This document shows, one piece after another, positions 33,201-44,500 of a stretch of DNA of 64,000 nt. The stretch comes from Brachypodium distachyon (Eukaryota; Streptophyta; Magnoliopsida; Poales; Poaceae): the NCBI RefSeq assembly GCF_000005505.3, contig NC_016131.3, forward strand, positions 23,892,501-23,956,500, in the 5' to 3' direction. Below the pieces are notes generated by a model. The model was not told the DNA's origin and made no database searches. It saw only the letters and a program-made list of their open reading frames with translations. Numbering within the stretch: the stretch's first letter is position 1; the number at the start of each line of letters is the position of its first letter. The translations under genes and the position numbers were made by a program.

Positions 33201-36200
33201 AACGTTTTTTTTGTAAGGTAAGTTTCAGGGATTCTCCTAGTTAAAATATGTTTGTAAAACATTAACGTTCTTCTTCCAAAAGTGATAGATGATTTTTTTT
33301 TCATGGATCTTCTCTGACTGTTAAAAAATACCAGAAACTTAGAAAGCCATCTCCAGAAAAATCAGACCAGTTCAGAGATTCCTTTCCACAGATCAGAACA
33401 TTTATTTTCATCAAACTATGCTAGGAAATAGCCGCAGAAAATTGCACTAGGAAAGCATATCAATATCCTTAAGCTTTTTATGGTACATCCTCAAACAACT
33501 CTTGCTTTTTTGATAAAAAAAACATTTGTAAGAATACATAACTTACTTCAAATACTGATCTGTATTGAGTGGTGCAAAACGAAAAAGAAAACAATAACTT
33601 CTGTATGTAAAGGAAGCCAGAACAATCTCTGAAAATCTTACATCATGTAACTTCAGCTTGCTATTCTAAACCATCCAATCCAAGTATTGCACTTGAATCA
33701 GCAGGATAGAGAGAGCATTTGGTTATGTTGATTATGAAGGATGGAAGGTGGCCTAGCAAATACACCTAAATGTATCCTGAAAGCTGTAACTATATAGTTC
33801 AGTGGCAGGGGCGGGCCTACGGCCCGTGCTACCCGGGCTGTAGCACGGGTCCGGCCCAAGTGAAGAACACATCATACGTGATAAGCCTAGCCGGCAGCCC
33901 CCCGAGGCCCAGCCGTTTCTTCAGCCCAGCAGGCCAGCACCATCGCTGTGAAATTGTGAATCATGATCGCTCTCTCGCTCGCTCCAGGCGTATCGATCGA
34001 TCCTGACCCACGCCGTCCCACGAGCAGTTGGTCACAGATCGGAAGCCACACAGTTTGCTACAGATCGGAAGCCACACCGTTAATTGTTAACGAGCAGATT
34101 ACAGATCGGAAACCACACAAAATCCCATCGCTCGTTAGGTTCGGGGAAAAAAATCTCCACGGCCAAACAGATTGCTTTTGGTTTGTGTTACTTAAAATGT
34201 CTTAATTTTGAGTGATCCATTATCGACCATCGGTAGCTGTAGTCTGACCTGTAGAATATATTCAATTGCTCACGAGACTAATGATGTTTGGGCAGACGAG
34301 TACATGCTTTTGCTATCTTCAATTTCTTATCTACTCTCTTCGATCCATATCAATTGTCGAAATATTACGTGTATCTATACATATTTTAGGCATAGATACA
34401 TTCATATTTGGACAAATTTGAGACAATTGATATGGATCGGAGGGAGTAGCAAACAATTCTGTTGTGTCATATGTTAGCCCCCTCTTTTGTTCATTCCTGG
34501 GTCCGCCACTGCGGGATAGCAATAAGGAGGCTGATCAGCTTGCAAAATCGGCAACCTATTTAGATTTGGGTAGGCATGTTTGGTTATTTGATCTTCCAGA
34601 TCATGTAAACTTCCCCAGATTTTTGGTATGAATAAAATCCCCCGTTCCTCTCAAAAAAAAAAAGCTAGCGATCAAGTTTCCCGGAGAAAAGAAAACTATC
34701 GATTGAGTAGCTAATGGCCGTTCGGCCATTCCGCTTTCCGTGGGGTATTATCTCGGCGGCCGTAGTAACAAACAGTCATTGACTTCTCATCTTTCAGACT
34801 TTGTATTGTTTCATCTTCTTTGGCTCTACATATTCCACCTGTTTGTTTCATCTCTCATGTCTTTTTATAGCCCTCGACTTCTCCTGCCCTGAGCCACCTC
34901 GATGTCAATTTCACCATCGAGCCGAGGAAGCAGACGTGCGAAGCTGCTGCCGCACCGCTCCTGGGTAATCTGTCATGCCGCCGCTGCTGTATAGAGGCCT
35001 TCCTCGCCGTCCCGTAGCTGCAGCGCCCGCCACCAGAGTATGATAACACCCAGGTGCTGTACTGGATTTTCTCATTCTACAGTTTGTTGTCTCGTCTATT
35101 TTTTTTATATTTGTTTGCAGTGTTAGTGAAGGAAAAAGATCAGGGAGTCAGCTATCCTTCCATGCGACTTCTTTCACATGTAATTTTCGATTGGAATTTT
35201 CTATTTGATATGTCGCGCATACTATTGCCAATATGATAATTTAGTGCTCGATGTTCCAATTCATGCAGGATTGCTTCAATTTAATCCCAAATTTAAGCTC
35301 TTCAATCTTGATTCCCTTTCCTACAATACCGGTTCTACATTTTTCAGGCAATATTGGAGGCTCGCTGCAGAGTATAGGGACACAAATAGAGGTTGCAGGC
35401 ATACTAATACTCCAGTCTCCAGTACAGCATATTTAAGGGAACAAACTAGATGAACGAGCATTGCAGGGAGTACATGTAAAACACACTTGTTTTAGGCATG
35501 TTTATGGGAACAAACTAGATGAACGATGTACTATGCCATTTTTTTTGTAGGATTGCTTATTTTGTAGACATGCTCATGGAAAGCATATAGATCAGGAGGT
35601 GCCGAAACAAGACCGTGGTAATTAATCCAGCTAGCTCAATTTGTATGTTCTATATGTGATGGGCTTTTACAGTGTTTTTTTTCCACAGGAAGCACAACGC
35701 CGGTTAGGTCCTGAAATAAATCCAGGAAAATGCAAGAACCCATGTCAAGTAGACTTGAACCTGGGTGGGCTGGTTCCACCACAAGGAACCAACCATCTGA
35801 GCTACGCTCAGTTCGCGAATACATGAAGTGTCTCTGAGCTCTTATGTGATACAATTTGTAAAGCAATGCGGATTGTTGTTGGTGAGGAAACCTCCGTATA
35901 ATGTCCTTTTGGTTTTCTATGGTCTGCTGAATGTGCCCTTAACTCGTGCAATCCTCAATGTAGATAATCATGTATAACTCAGATTAACCAATTAAATTCT
36001 AAAGACTTCCATATTCGACAGATTCATTTATGCTCGCACAAATATATATCTTTTAGAACCTCACACAAATATGTTGAAACAGCAAAGTGCAAAATAATTA
36101 GCAAATATAAGAATAGTCATGAAAGAATACCATAGGTGCTAAGAATAGTGCAGCATCAGCAACCCGAGAAGTAACAACGACATGTGGCTTGTAATTTTCC

Positions 36201-38048
36201 AGGCAATGCACAATGGAGGCTGCACCAAGATATGTGCTTCTGCCCTGGACGCACAACAAAATTCCTTCAAACGGATAAGCAAAACAAAATGATATGCAAG
36301 TGAACTATTGCTCACTTCAGTGACAATCATTGGAGAATGGATGAATTGTATAATGTCCTGATCTTACAATTTCTACGTCTTTCTCAGTCATAGTTTTCTC
36401 TTTGAAGATTTCTCTAGATCTTCTGGAACAAACTGGGTAACTCCAGCCATGAAGATGGCCGGATAGCAAGGCATAGGGGATTGGAAAGTAGAACATAGTT
36501 TAGGGCAAAGAGGAGCTAGGAAGAGACTAGATTGATTATCTTCTCGTTGCTTGATTGATAATTGTATGACATGTTTTATTGTCTTCTTGGTGGTGTGGAA
36601 CACAGAAGAGAAGACGATCTTCTCTACCACTGTACATGCTCTAATGAATAATCCAAAGGGGTGTGGTTCAACCTCTATGTCTACTCTTATCTTATCCCTT
36701 TCTATCAAAATTTCCTATTTTAATAATATCTCATATTTATTAGAATTACCTAATCCTATATCTGGTACACCTAACATCTTCCAGTAATAATCTTTAGGCC
36801 ACACCTCATGGTACATAACTACATATATTAATGTACTATGATGGAACTTCAAAAGTTTGGATGCAAATTTTTGATCAATTATGGTCACTTACTTTCTTGT
36901 AACTTAACACATGCTAGTTTGCCTCAAGCTTAAGAAATAAGTTAAAACAGATTACCTGTCCCACTCCAATTGATTCGTCCGATAATACACAGCTCCCTGC
37001 AAAAAGAGCAATCTCAAAAATAGTTCAAAGCTTGACTCTGAGTTTTGACTCCATGTACCAAGCTATGATGTTCGGCATTCCCTAACTCGTACATGACCTT
37101 GTTAGCACCCAAAGCATCGCATAATTGGTACTATCGAGCAGATCAAAAGTACCTGGACTTGAACTTGATGATTCATAAGCTACAGCAACGGTTATCTCCA
37201 GTCCTAAATTTGATGCAAGGTCCAGTACTTCTTTCTGAGCTCCAGGCGGATCAACTAATAAATGGAGAAGACACACAGTATTTAAGTGAGAAAAGAAAAC
37301 AAATGTGGTAAAGCAAACTACGGTGAACATTGCCTTACTTGCGCCCATGTTAGTTATTATGCAAACTTCTCGATCCAAAGCCATGGGTAGAAGCACGGAC
37401 AACCACTCCTTAACTGCATATTTATATATGACGAAAAAGGTGCATTAAAAGATCTTATCTAGAGTACCATAAGAAAACAGAAAAACAAAGCTGAAAAAAC
37501 TAGCCCCATGGAGAAAAGAACAAAAATAAGTTTTACATGATAAAACTCGGAGAATTTTATCCTTGAGATACACAAAGCTCTACAGTTTAATACATAAATA
37601 AGTTCTCTCGCGACCGGAGATGCAGTTTACAACATAACAGGCATTACCTGCTTTGATAGTAATTAAAGTAAATGCATGAGTATCAAATATTTCTCAAACA
37701 CTACACCTCGGGGATCATATCCTTTCCCTCCGGAGACCATAGCTTGGTAGCGATCTGCAAGTGTTCGCTCAGCCAAACACTCAAGTACTATGTAGTTAAG
37801 TTCTTTGACCCTCTCCAATAACTTCAAAGCAGCCATGGGACGGTCGCCCCCAAATCCAGCCCCACAGCCGACATAAACTTTATTCCTGTGCCGCTGAGGA
37901 TTGCTCCTCTATGAAGCGATAGTAGTATTAGAAGAACTGAAGTATTCCTTTCATTAAGTCGTAATAGACAAGGAAAACTTTTCCGTTCTGCAAATGACTA
38001 ACCAGCTTCACCACACAGTTCTCAACTTCTTCCAGCTCTACTGTTTCC
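30206..38048 (-). CDS. AtuA/DUF1446-type protein with C-terminal AtuA-like domain, 13 exons
   Basis: Minus exons: 38048-38003, 37908-37707, 37413-37339, 37254-37153, 36996-36956, 36244-36131, 32734-32620, 32520-32330, 32258-32142, 31774-31694, 31577-31339, 30996-30957 and 30781-30206. All have GT...AG borders and phases agree, totalling 1939 bp. With two bases of a start codon on an unseen upstream exon the protein would be 646 residues. The N-terminal AtuA region shows KVYVGCGAGFGGDRP, ECLAERTLADR, TSRVADAALFLAP, YELGWNWND and CGCQLTGGYF. The last exon has the AtuA-like fold (HSRAGDKGNDLNLS). In Pseudomonas, AtuA belongs to acyclic terpene (citronellol) utilisation; the plant function is not established. 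The first coding exon and ATG are not resolved. A 3.4-kb intron (32735-36130) holds transposons. No coding lesion is seen. Confidence 0.85.
34034..34118 (+). repeat. Three copies of an 18-bp motif
   Basis: ACAGATCGGAAGCCACAC occurs at 34034-34051 and 34060-34077, and with one change at 34101-34118. GAGCAG precedes copies 1 and 3. Such repeats near an end resemble subterminal transposase-binding sites of hAT elements; that role is inference. Confidence 0.8.
34332..34448. mobile_element. Stowaway MITE
   Basis: The ends TACTCTCTTCGATCCATAT and ATATGGATCGGAGGGAGTA pair, and the inner arms CAATTGTC / GACAATTG also pair. Confidence 0.85.
34512..34663 (+). mobile_element. LINE 3' fragment (RNase H end and poly(A))
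   Basis: A plus-strand frame reads SNKEADQLAKSATYLDLGRH, the typical C-terminal end of the RNase H domain in plant LINEs. An AATAAAA signal and an A11 run (34653-34663) follow. The 5' part is missing, cut at the hAT-like element. Confidence 0.7.
34664..35684. other. Intron sequence of unclear origin
   Basis: Contains a moderately GC-rich patch (34860-35040) and a duplicated phrase (GGGAACAAACTAGATGAACGA near 35440 and 35510). It probably belongs to decayed insertions in the long intron. No feature can be named. Confidence 0.3.
35685..35815 (-). mobile_element. Au-type SINE (tRNA-derived)
   Basis: The minus strand carries an A box (GTAGCTCAGATGGTT, 35791-35805) and B box (GGTTCAAGTC, 35752-35761) of RNA polymerase III, followed by the family body words GGTGGAACCAGCCCACC and TTTTCCTGGATTTATTTCAG. 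These match my knowledge of the plant Au SINE. It lies in an intron in the same orientation as the host gene. The 3' part is truncated. Confidence 0.75.
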
Positions 38049-38457
38049 CTGCAATTGTTCACTGTCAGTCACAGCATGAAGTACATATATAGAAAAACCT
38101 AAACTAAACTTTTTGAGATGAGAATACAACATCAACTAATATATCCACGGGCGGAGGACCAGTAGGGCAAGGTAGGAAGAGCGGCCGCCTCAGTCACGAA
38201 TTGGGGGAGATTAAGGATATGAAAGCTAAAGGGCAGAATCGGTTCGTGGGGCGATGGGAGGAGAACGATTGGGAGCGAGAGGATCGAAGGGAGGATCAAC
38301 CCGGCGCCGCCGGCGCTTGCGCTACTGGAATCCAGTCGAGCGCGAGAAGGAAGACGAAGCGAGGGGGCTGAGACGCTCGGCCCCGAGATGGATAGGACCT
38401 AGAAGGAGGGAGGGCTGCCGCTCAGGATTCAGGAAGGGGTAAAACAAAAGGGGATAC
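38049..38457 (-). promoter_or_regulatory. Probable 5' UTR/promoter of the AtuA-type gene
   Basis: Sequence upstream of the first recognised exon. The GC-rich part (38180-38450) looks like a plant 5' UTR on the minus strand. An in-frame stop just before the acceptor at 38049 means another exon must supply the ATG. The hAT target duplication (38450-38457) sits at its far end, so the transposon is at or just upstream of transcription start. Confidence 0.4.
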
Positions 38458-40248
38458 TATATCTGCCCATCGGGCCGTGTTTTTCCGGGCTGGCCCGAGT
38501 CACGCAAAAAAGCACGCCCCACGGAACGACATGGCACGGGCGAAACGGGCCGGGCCAGGCACGAAATCTATCATGTGCCAGACTTTTTTTTGATACAGCA
38601 CGAGCAAGGCACGACAAATCGCGGGACTAGCACGGCACGGCACGACCGGCACGAAATAGCCCAGCACGGCACGAAAAAACCATAATGAGAGACACGAGGC
38701 ATGATTTTTAAAACAAGAGAAACGATCGCACGGAAGCATGCACGATCTCGATTTTCCGCTTTTGGGCCAACCGCGCGACCCAATCGGGCTTCGGTCGTCC
38801 GCGCTAGGCCGCCAGGCGCCAGTGTTGGAAATTAATCGGACATGTAATCTTGGGCAAAGCTAACAGCCGTCCGCGCGAGGGCCAATCGGGCGCATGTTGA
38901 TTTCGCGCTACGCGGGGCCATCGGCCAATCGGGCGTAGGCGCGGGTGGACCGTTGGGCCGTTCCGCGTCGTAATCACGCGCGAGGAGTCAACCACGCGCA
39001 GCGTAGGCGCGCATCAATCCGCGCCCTGATCAGTTATCAGGAGAAAGCACATTGATTGCGGCACTGGCGGCCTGGCGCATCGCGGAGACTCGGACGCGCG
39101 AGGGACCAATCAGGCGCGGGCGCGCAGAACCTCGCGTAGACTCGGATGTCGCTTGGCATGCTAACAGGAAAAAAGCACGGCACGAGAAATATGCACGCAG
39201 GCACGTAAAGCAAGAAATGGCCCAAAAATTTTGAATAGAGCATTACAGCTCCGAATTTGGTTCATTTATGCCCCATAAATAGAGTTGCACATCACACTCA
39301 TTTGCCCATTCTCAAACCACACATTTCTCCTTCACCTCACACTTCAATCTCATGACCAATCCAAATCATCAATACAATCCTGGCGATCAAAATAACCAAT
39401 TCTTCCTTCCGGAGGAGTTGGGTTAGACATCACCGTCTATGGATTCAGCCCCACTCCCATTCCTCCCGATATTCCACAAACCCAAACACAACATATGCCT
39501 CCACGTCACCATTCCACCGGTTCCACTAGTGCAACCATTTCCTGCACCACCGGCGCAAAGAAGCACCGCACTACATCATCGGTGTGGAAAGAGTTTGACC
39601 TTAAAGAAGAGAAGTTGGCGGATGGGACAAGCAACTGGAAGGCCATATGCAAGAGATGCAAGAAGCCGCTCAGCGGGAACTCCAAGTCAGGAACCGGCCA
39701 CCTGGAGAGGCACATCGCCGCCCACATGAAGAAGGACAAGGAACAAGGGAAGGTACAAAGCACTATCGGCTTCAACCCCGACGGTTCAGTAAGAAACTGG
39801 AACTACGATGCTCAGGTAGCCCGAAATGAACTTTGCTATTTAATTGCTCGTAACGATTTACCGCTTGGTTTGGGTGAGTCTCCCGGTTTTGTCGAATATG
39901 TTCAAACTGCTCATAATCCTAATTTCAAACCGGTTTCTAAACAAACTACAACTAGGGATATGAAAAAACTAAACAAGAATGCTCTTCAGCCATTAAAAGA
40001 AGACTTTACTACATGCACCTTCTCAGTTTCTTTGACATCTGATATCTGGAGGGGTAAGCGTAAGCAAGATTACATTAGTGTTGTTGCTCATTATGTTAAC
40101 AATGGAACTTCGGAACTACAAAAAAGAATCATTGGCTTCGAATTAATTGATGTATCCCATACCGGTTCGAACATTGCTAAAAAAATCTTTAAAGTTGTTA
40201 ATGATTTTGGTCTCACTGAAAAGATTTTTGCAATAACTTTGGATAATG

Positions 40249-41119
40249 TGTCGTAGCCCGAGGCGTAGACACCGAGGGTGTGCGGCACCCCCTTTAGGTT
40301 TGGCAGAGGGCGTCGGGGATCGCTCCGGTGATCGCCGGCGAGGCCAATGTCAAGCGTGAGGGAACACAAGATCGTTTTTACCAAGATTCGGGCCACCCTG
40401 AGGTGTAAAACCCTGCGTCTTGCTTCTGTGCTTTTATTAGCCGATGAACAAGGGTTTACAGGTTGCCGGGGGAGTCCTCGGGTGCTCTCTCCTTTCTTGC
40501 TAAGGGCTACTTGCTATTTCTGGCTAAAACTAGTCAGGAACCGAACCCCTTGACCGTTGGCAATGGTCCTCCTTTTACACTCAAGGGGATACCACAGGTG
40601 CTTTGGTGCATGGGTGACAAGTGGCGAGCAAAGAACTCGGGCAACTTGCCCTCGCTACGCTGGCTTGCATGCATGGTGAGTAGCCCTGCAGCTAGAGCGC
40701 TGCGTGCCTAGAATTCACAGCGGGCCAGTCGCTGTGGGCTGACTAGACGGGGAATTCCCTTTCTGTCGGAGCATAAAATGCTTGCTTGTGCTTCACTCCT
40801 TGCCCTGACGAGCCCTGCACACAGGGAGCCCGCCGGGCGGCCACGTGGCGACGATGCTCTGTCCGTTTGGTACTGTCCTTGTAGCGAGCGCCCGTGCCCG
40901 GGAACACCCTCCCCGGCAAGTGACCTTCTCGGGGAGCGCCCAGACGGGGATTCTCTTGTTGCCTTCTAGGGCAACCCCCGCAGCCTGGCTAGCCCTGCCG
41001 GGCTGGTGGCTTGCCGGGCAACTTGTGCGGTGCTGCCCGGGGCGCTATCCTTGCGGGGAGCGGGTGAGGCGACCCACGCGTCATGCAACGGTGGTACCCC
41101 GGGTGCCACTGGTGCAACA
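40249..41119 (-). repeat. 3' LTR of the Gypsy element (871 bp)
   Basis: On the minus strand it starts TGTTGCACCAGTGGCACCC and ends CGGGCTACGACA. From 40701 to 41119 it matches 48102-48520 closely, with scattered substitutions, so the insertion is old enough for the LTRs to have diverged. Confidence 0.85.
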
Positions 41120-41525
41120 GTAGCCCCCGGGTGAGGGGCGGCAACGCCTGCTTCCGGATGAACTCACCTTTGGTCGGTTGTCGGGCTACGCCCTTAACCG
41201 ACGCGTGGGTCCCGAGCCGCTTCAGGCGCCCGTTTATGCGTTACTCCAGGGACTCCGCCGTTACGGGCAGTGTAGTGGGGGCGAGATTTCCGCCCTAACC
41301 TCCCCTTAATCACGGGTGGTTAAGGCCACGCCCCGCCTTCCCCCTCTTTAAGCCTAATTATCCCCAGCGCACCCGTAGGGTGTGGATGCGACCGTTGCTC
41401 AGCGTCGGGGTACTATAAGACCCCACCGCTGCGCTGAGGAGCAAACACTTGGCCCCCAGCCCTTCTTCCTCATCCCCATTCTTCCTTGCGCTCCTGATTC
41501 TTGCCAATCTCCACCTACGTTCCCC

Positions 41526-44500
41526 ATGGCGCCCACTGCCCTAGAGGTAATCACGTATGATGTAATTCCCAATGTATTCATAAAGATTATTAAGTTGTCC
41601 TTATTTGAACATCTGATATGTATCATTGAATATGTGATTTGATTGCGGAACTATGTATTCATGTTGTTCATACTAAATTGTCCTTAGTCATTGAGGTTGT
41701 GCTGGACACATAACCTAAACTAATGTGAAAGTTGGCTGATGACTCGGTTCCACTTGTCATGGGCATGGTGATGTCATTCCAGCTTACATGGACTCGGCTA
41801 AAGAGTTTAGCGAGTCGGACTGACCCATATTGAGATGCAACGAGTAGGTCGTCATTTGCATGTCTCAATCAATGTAATCCTTAGACCTGAGGTTATCGCA
41901 CAAGCCGAGTTGTGGATCACCAACTTAGGTTCTGTCAAACGTTGTTCCATAACAGGGCAGTTATAAAGGCAGAGTTCGGGTTGACTGAGAATCAAGCTGT
42001 GTGATGTGGATAACCAAGATGGGATTTTGCCCCTCCGACTGGAGAGATATTCTCTAGGCCCTCTCGAGTGATATGATTCGGGAAGCATGGCCATGCGCGA
42101 CTCGGTTAACTGTTAACCGGGTCGATCGACTAAGAGTTAGTCAGATGAATCGTATATCACGGATTGAGAAGAGAGTTGAACTATTAAAGAAATGACGATT
42201 AATCGCCTATAGTTCGACAAGGTATATCGTGAGGCAAAAGGGACTAAGACGTATGTCACATTGGAAGGTACGTCGTCATGACTCGATGGTACTTGGAAGT
42301 CAGCACGTTCTGCTAGGAGCCGCTACCGATTGATCGATTGAGAGTCGGACTCCAATCGTGTCCAAGTCGCCATGAGCCTGCGGGGTCACACACTTAAGAG
42401 CGGGAGCAAGTATTTGGTCGGGTTGGACCCGAACCGGAAATGGACTGACAATGCGAGTTGGGCTCGCAGAGTGGATGGGCCACAAGTGCTGGAGCCCACT
42501 TCCACTCGGTATATAAGCAGGGGCGTAGGATGCCCAAGGTGCACGGTTCGTCACTCTCATGTGTTGAGAACCCTAGCCCCATTCAGTCCAACCGTCGCAC
42601 CGGACCTAGCAGTCCGCCGCCGGAGCTCCTCCTCGCACGTGTGGATACCGGCAGAGGTGTTGTACGTTCAGCACTTCGACGATCGCGGGATTGGATCGGC
42701 TGGATCGGATCGAGGGACTGCACTGCATCAAGGCGCTGCATCGATAATCCGCAACTGCACGTCTAGTGGTAATCCTTGTGGCCTTCTACCTCGGCTAGAT
42801 CTTGGGAGTTCACGTAAGAAAAGTTTTGTTTATCTCTACGCGCCCCTTCACCCACAGCCCCCAAGAGAGGGAAAGGCTCCAAGAGTTCCGCGGCACACAA
42901 AGGTAAGAAGGCTCCCAAGAAGCCTCTCTCAGAGAAGGACCAGAAGAAGCGGGAGTTGAGGGCCACGCAGGCCTTCTTCAGGCCCGGCTACAATGGCGAG
43001 GGGCTTGACAAGATCCGGCATGCCGTCGCCTCCCGGTTCAACGAGTACGGCGAGACGCTCGTCTTCCCCGCCGGCGCTGATCACCAGGATAACGACTTCC
43101 GGGTGTTCACCCGCTTCATCCTCATCGGACTGGTACCTCCGTTCTCCCTCTTCCTCCACGCGCTCATGGCGGCGTACCAGCTCCGGGTCGCGCCGCTCCA
43201 CCCCACCTCCCTCTTCCTTCTCACCGTCTTCCAATTCCTCTACGAGGGGTTCGTTGGGGTGATGCCGTCAGTGGTGTTGTTCCGCCACTACTTTTACCCG
43301 CGCGTCGAGCAATCGGAGGCGATGTCGTCGGGGGTGGTGTTCCGTGCCCGCGACAAGATGAAGTCGGAGTTCATCTTGCGGACGGAGAAGAAGATCGAGA
43401 AGGAGTGGCGCGCAGATTGGTGCTGGGTTCGCGTGGAGGATCCCGATGAGCTCATCTACGCGCCCACCGAGCTGCCCGCAAGCAACGACGGTTGGCGGGA
43501 TCGCTACAGCCGTGACGCGGAGCTCCTCCCCATCGTCGAGAGGATCAAGGCCCTGCGACTAGCGGGGCTCACTGATCTCGACGTGGCGCGCACCTACATC
43601 AGCCGGTGCATCGCGCCGCTGCAGCTGCGGTCTCGCCCCGCGTGGATGTACATGGGGCCCGGGGACAACACGCGCCTCCAGAATGGGGGCATAACCCCGG
43701 ACGCGATTCGGGCGTGGGTGAAGGGGATCACCGGCGAGGATGCCCCATTCACGGATTTGCCCCCGGAGGCTCCTTCCCTCCATGCCGGCATCGCGGGGCT
43801 GCACGACATCGTTAGCAGCTACTCGCCCTGCAACGAGTGGGGCTGATGTTCGATTCCCCTGTTCGAGCCCGGCAACCTCCGCCCGCCGCAGCCCGCGGGA
43901 AGCGAGTGGCCGAGGAGAGCAGGGGGGGGGGGAATCGGAGCTCAGCTTGCCCGACGTTGAGTCCTCCGACGACGAGGCTGGCCATGTTGCCGGGGCCCAG
44001 ACGGCCCTTTCTGTGGCGGAGGAGACGGACGAGGATGACGCAACTCTGGTGCGGAGGACGAGGGCGCCCGCGGCGGCTTCCACGGCTTCCACGGCTTCCA
44101 TGGCGGCTTCCACGGCTACCCCACGAGGGTCCGTGGCTCCACCCAAGCGGGGAATCTTCGGGGGTTATACGTTCAAGCTCAACCCCCCGAGGTAAGCCGG
44201 CGTCTCCCCCCGCCCCCCCCCCCCTTCTTCCTACAAGGTTGGCGCCAGCTCTGTTTTCCTTACTCCTTTGTCGATGCCTTGCAGGGACAGCACCCTGACG
44301 GGAGCCGGAGAGAGGGGGAGGATGGACACTGCGCCTGCCGCGCCGAGCAAGAAGCCGCGCACCTGGGCCAGTGCCAGTGCCAGCCAAACCGGCACGGGGT
44401 CCAGCGGCGCCGCCACCACGCTTGCCGCCGACCCGATCCTGGTGGAGGAAGAGCCCGCAGCGGACAGCCCAGCTGCAGGAACCGGGACAGAGGGGGACAA

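Larger units (their letters stand above)
33800..34511. mobile_element. hAT-like non-autonomous element in an AtuA-gene intron
   Basis: The ends CAGTGGCAGGGGCGGGCC and GGGTCCGCCACTG form a short inverted repeat (CAGTGGC..GG). Inside are three copies of ACAGATCGGAAGCCACAC and a Stowaway MITE. No target duplication is found: the right side abuts a LINE tail directly. Confidence 0.5.

Noticed and set aside
35752..35805. A tRNA gene
   Set aside because: A and B boxes are present, but the body does not fold as a cloverleaf and continues into Au SINE sequence.
36390..36790. LTR or MITE in an AtuA-gene intron
   Set aside because: Pyrimidine-rich with LTR-like words, but no termini or target duplication could be found.
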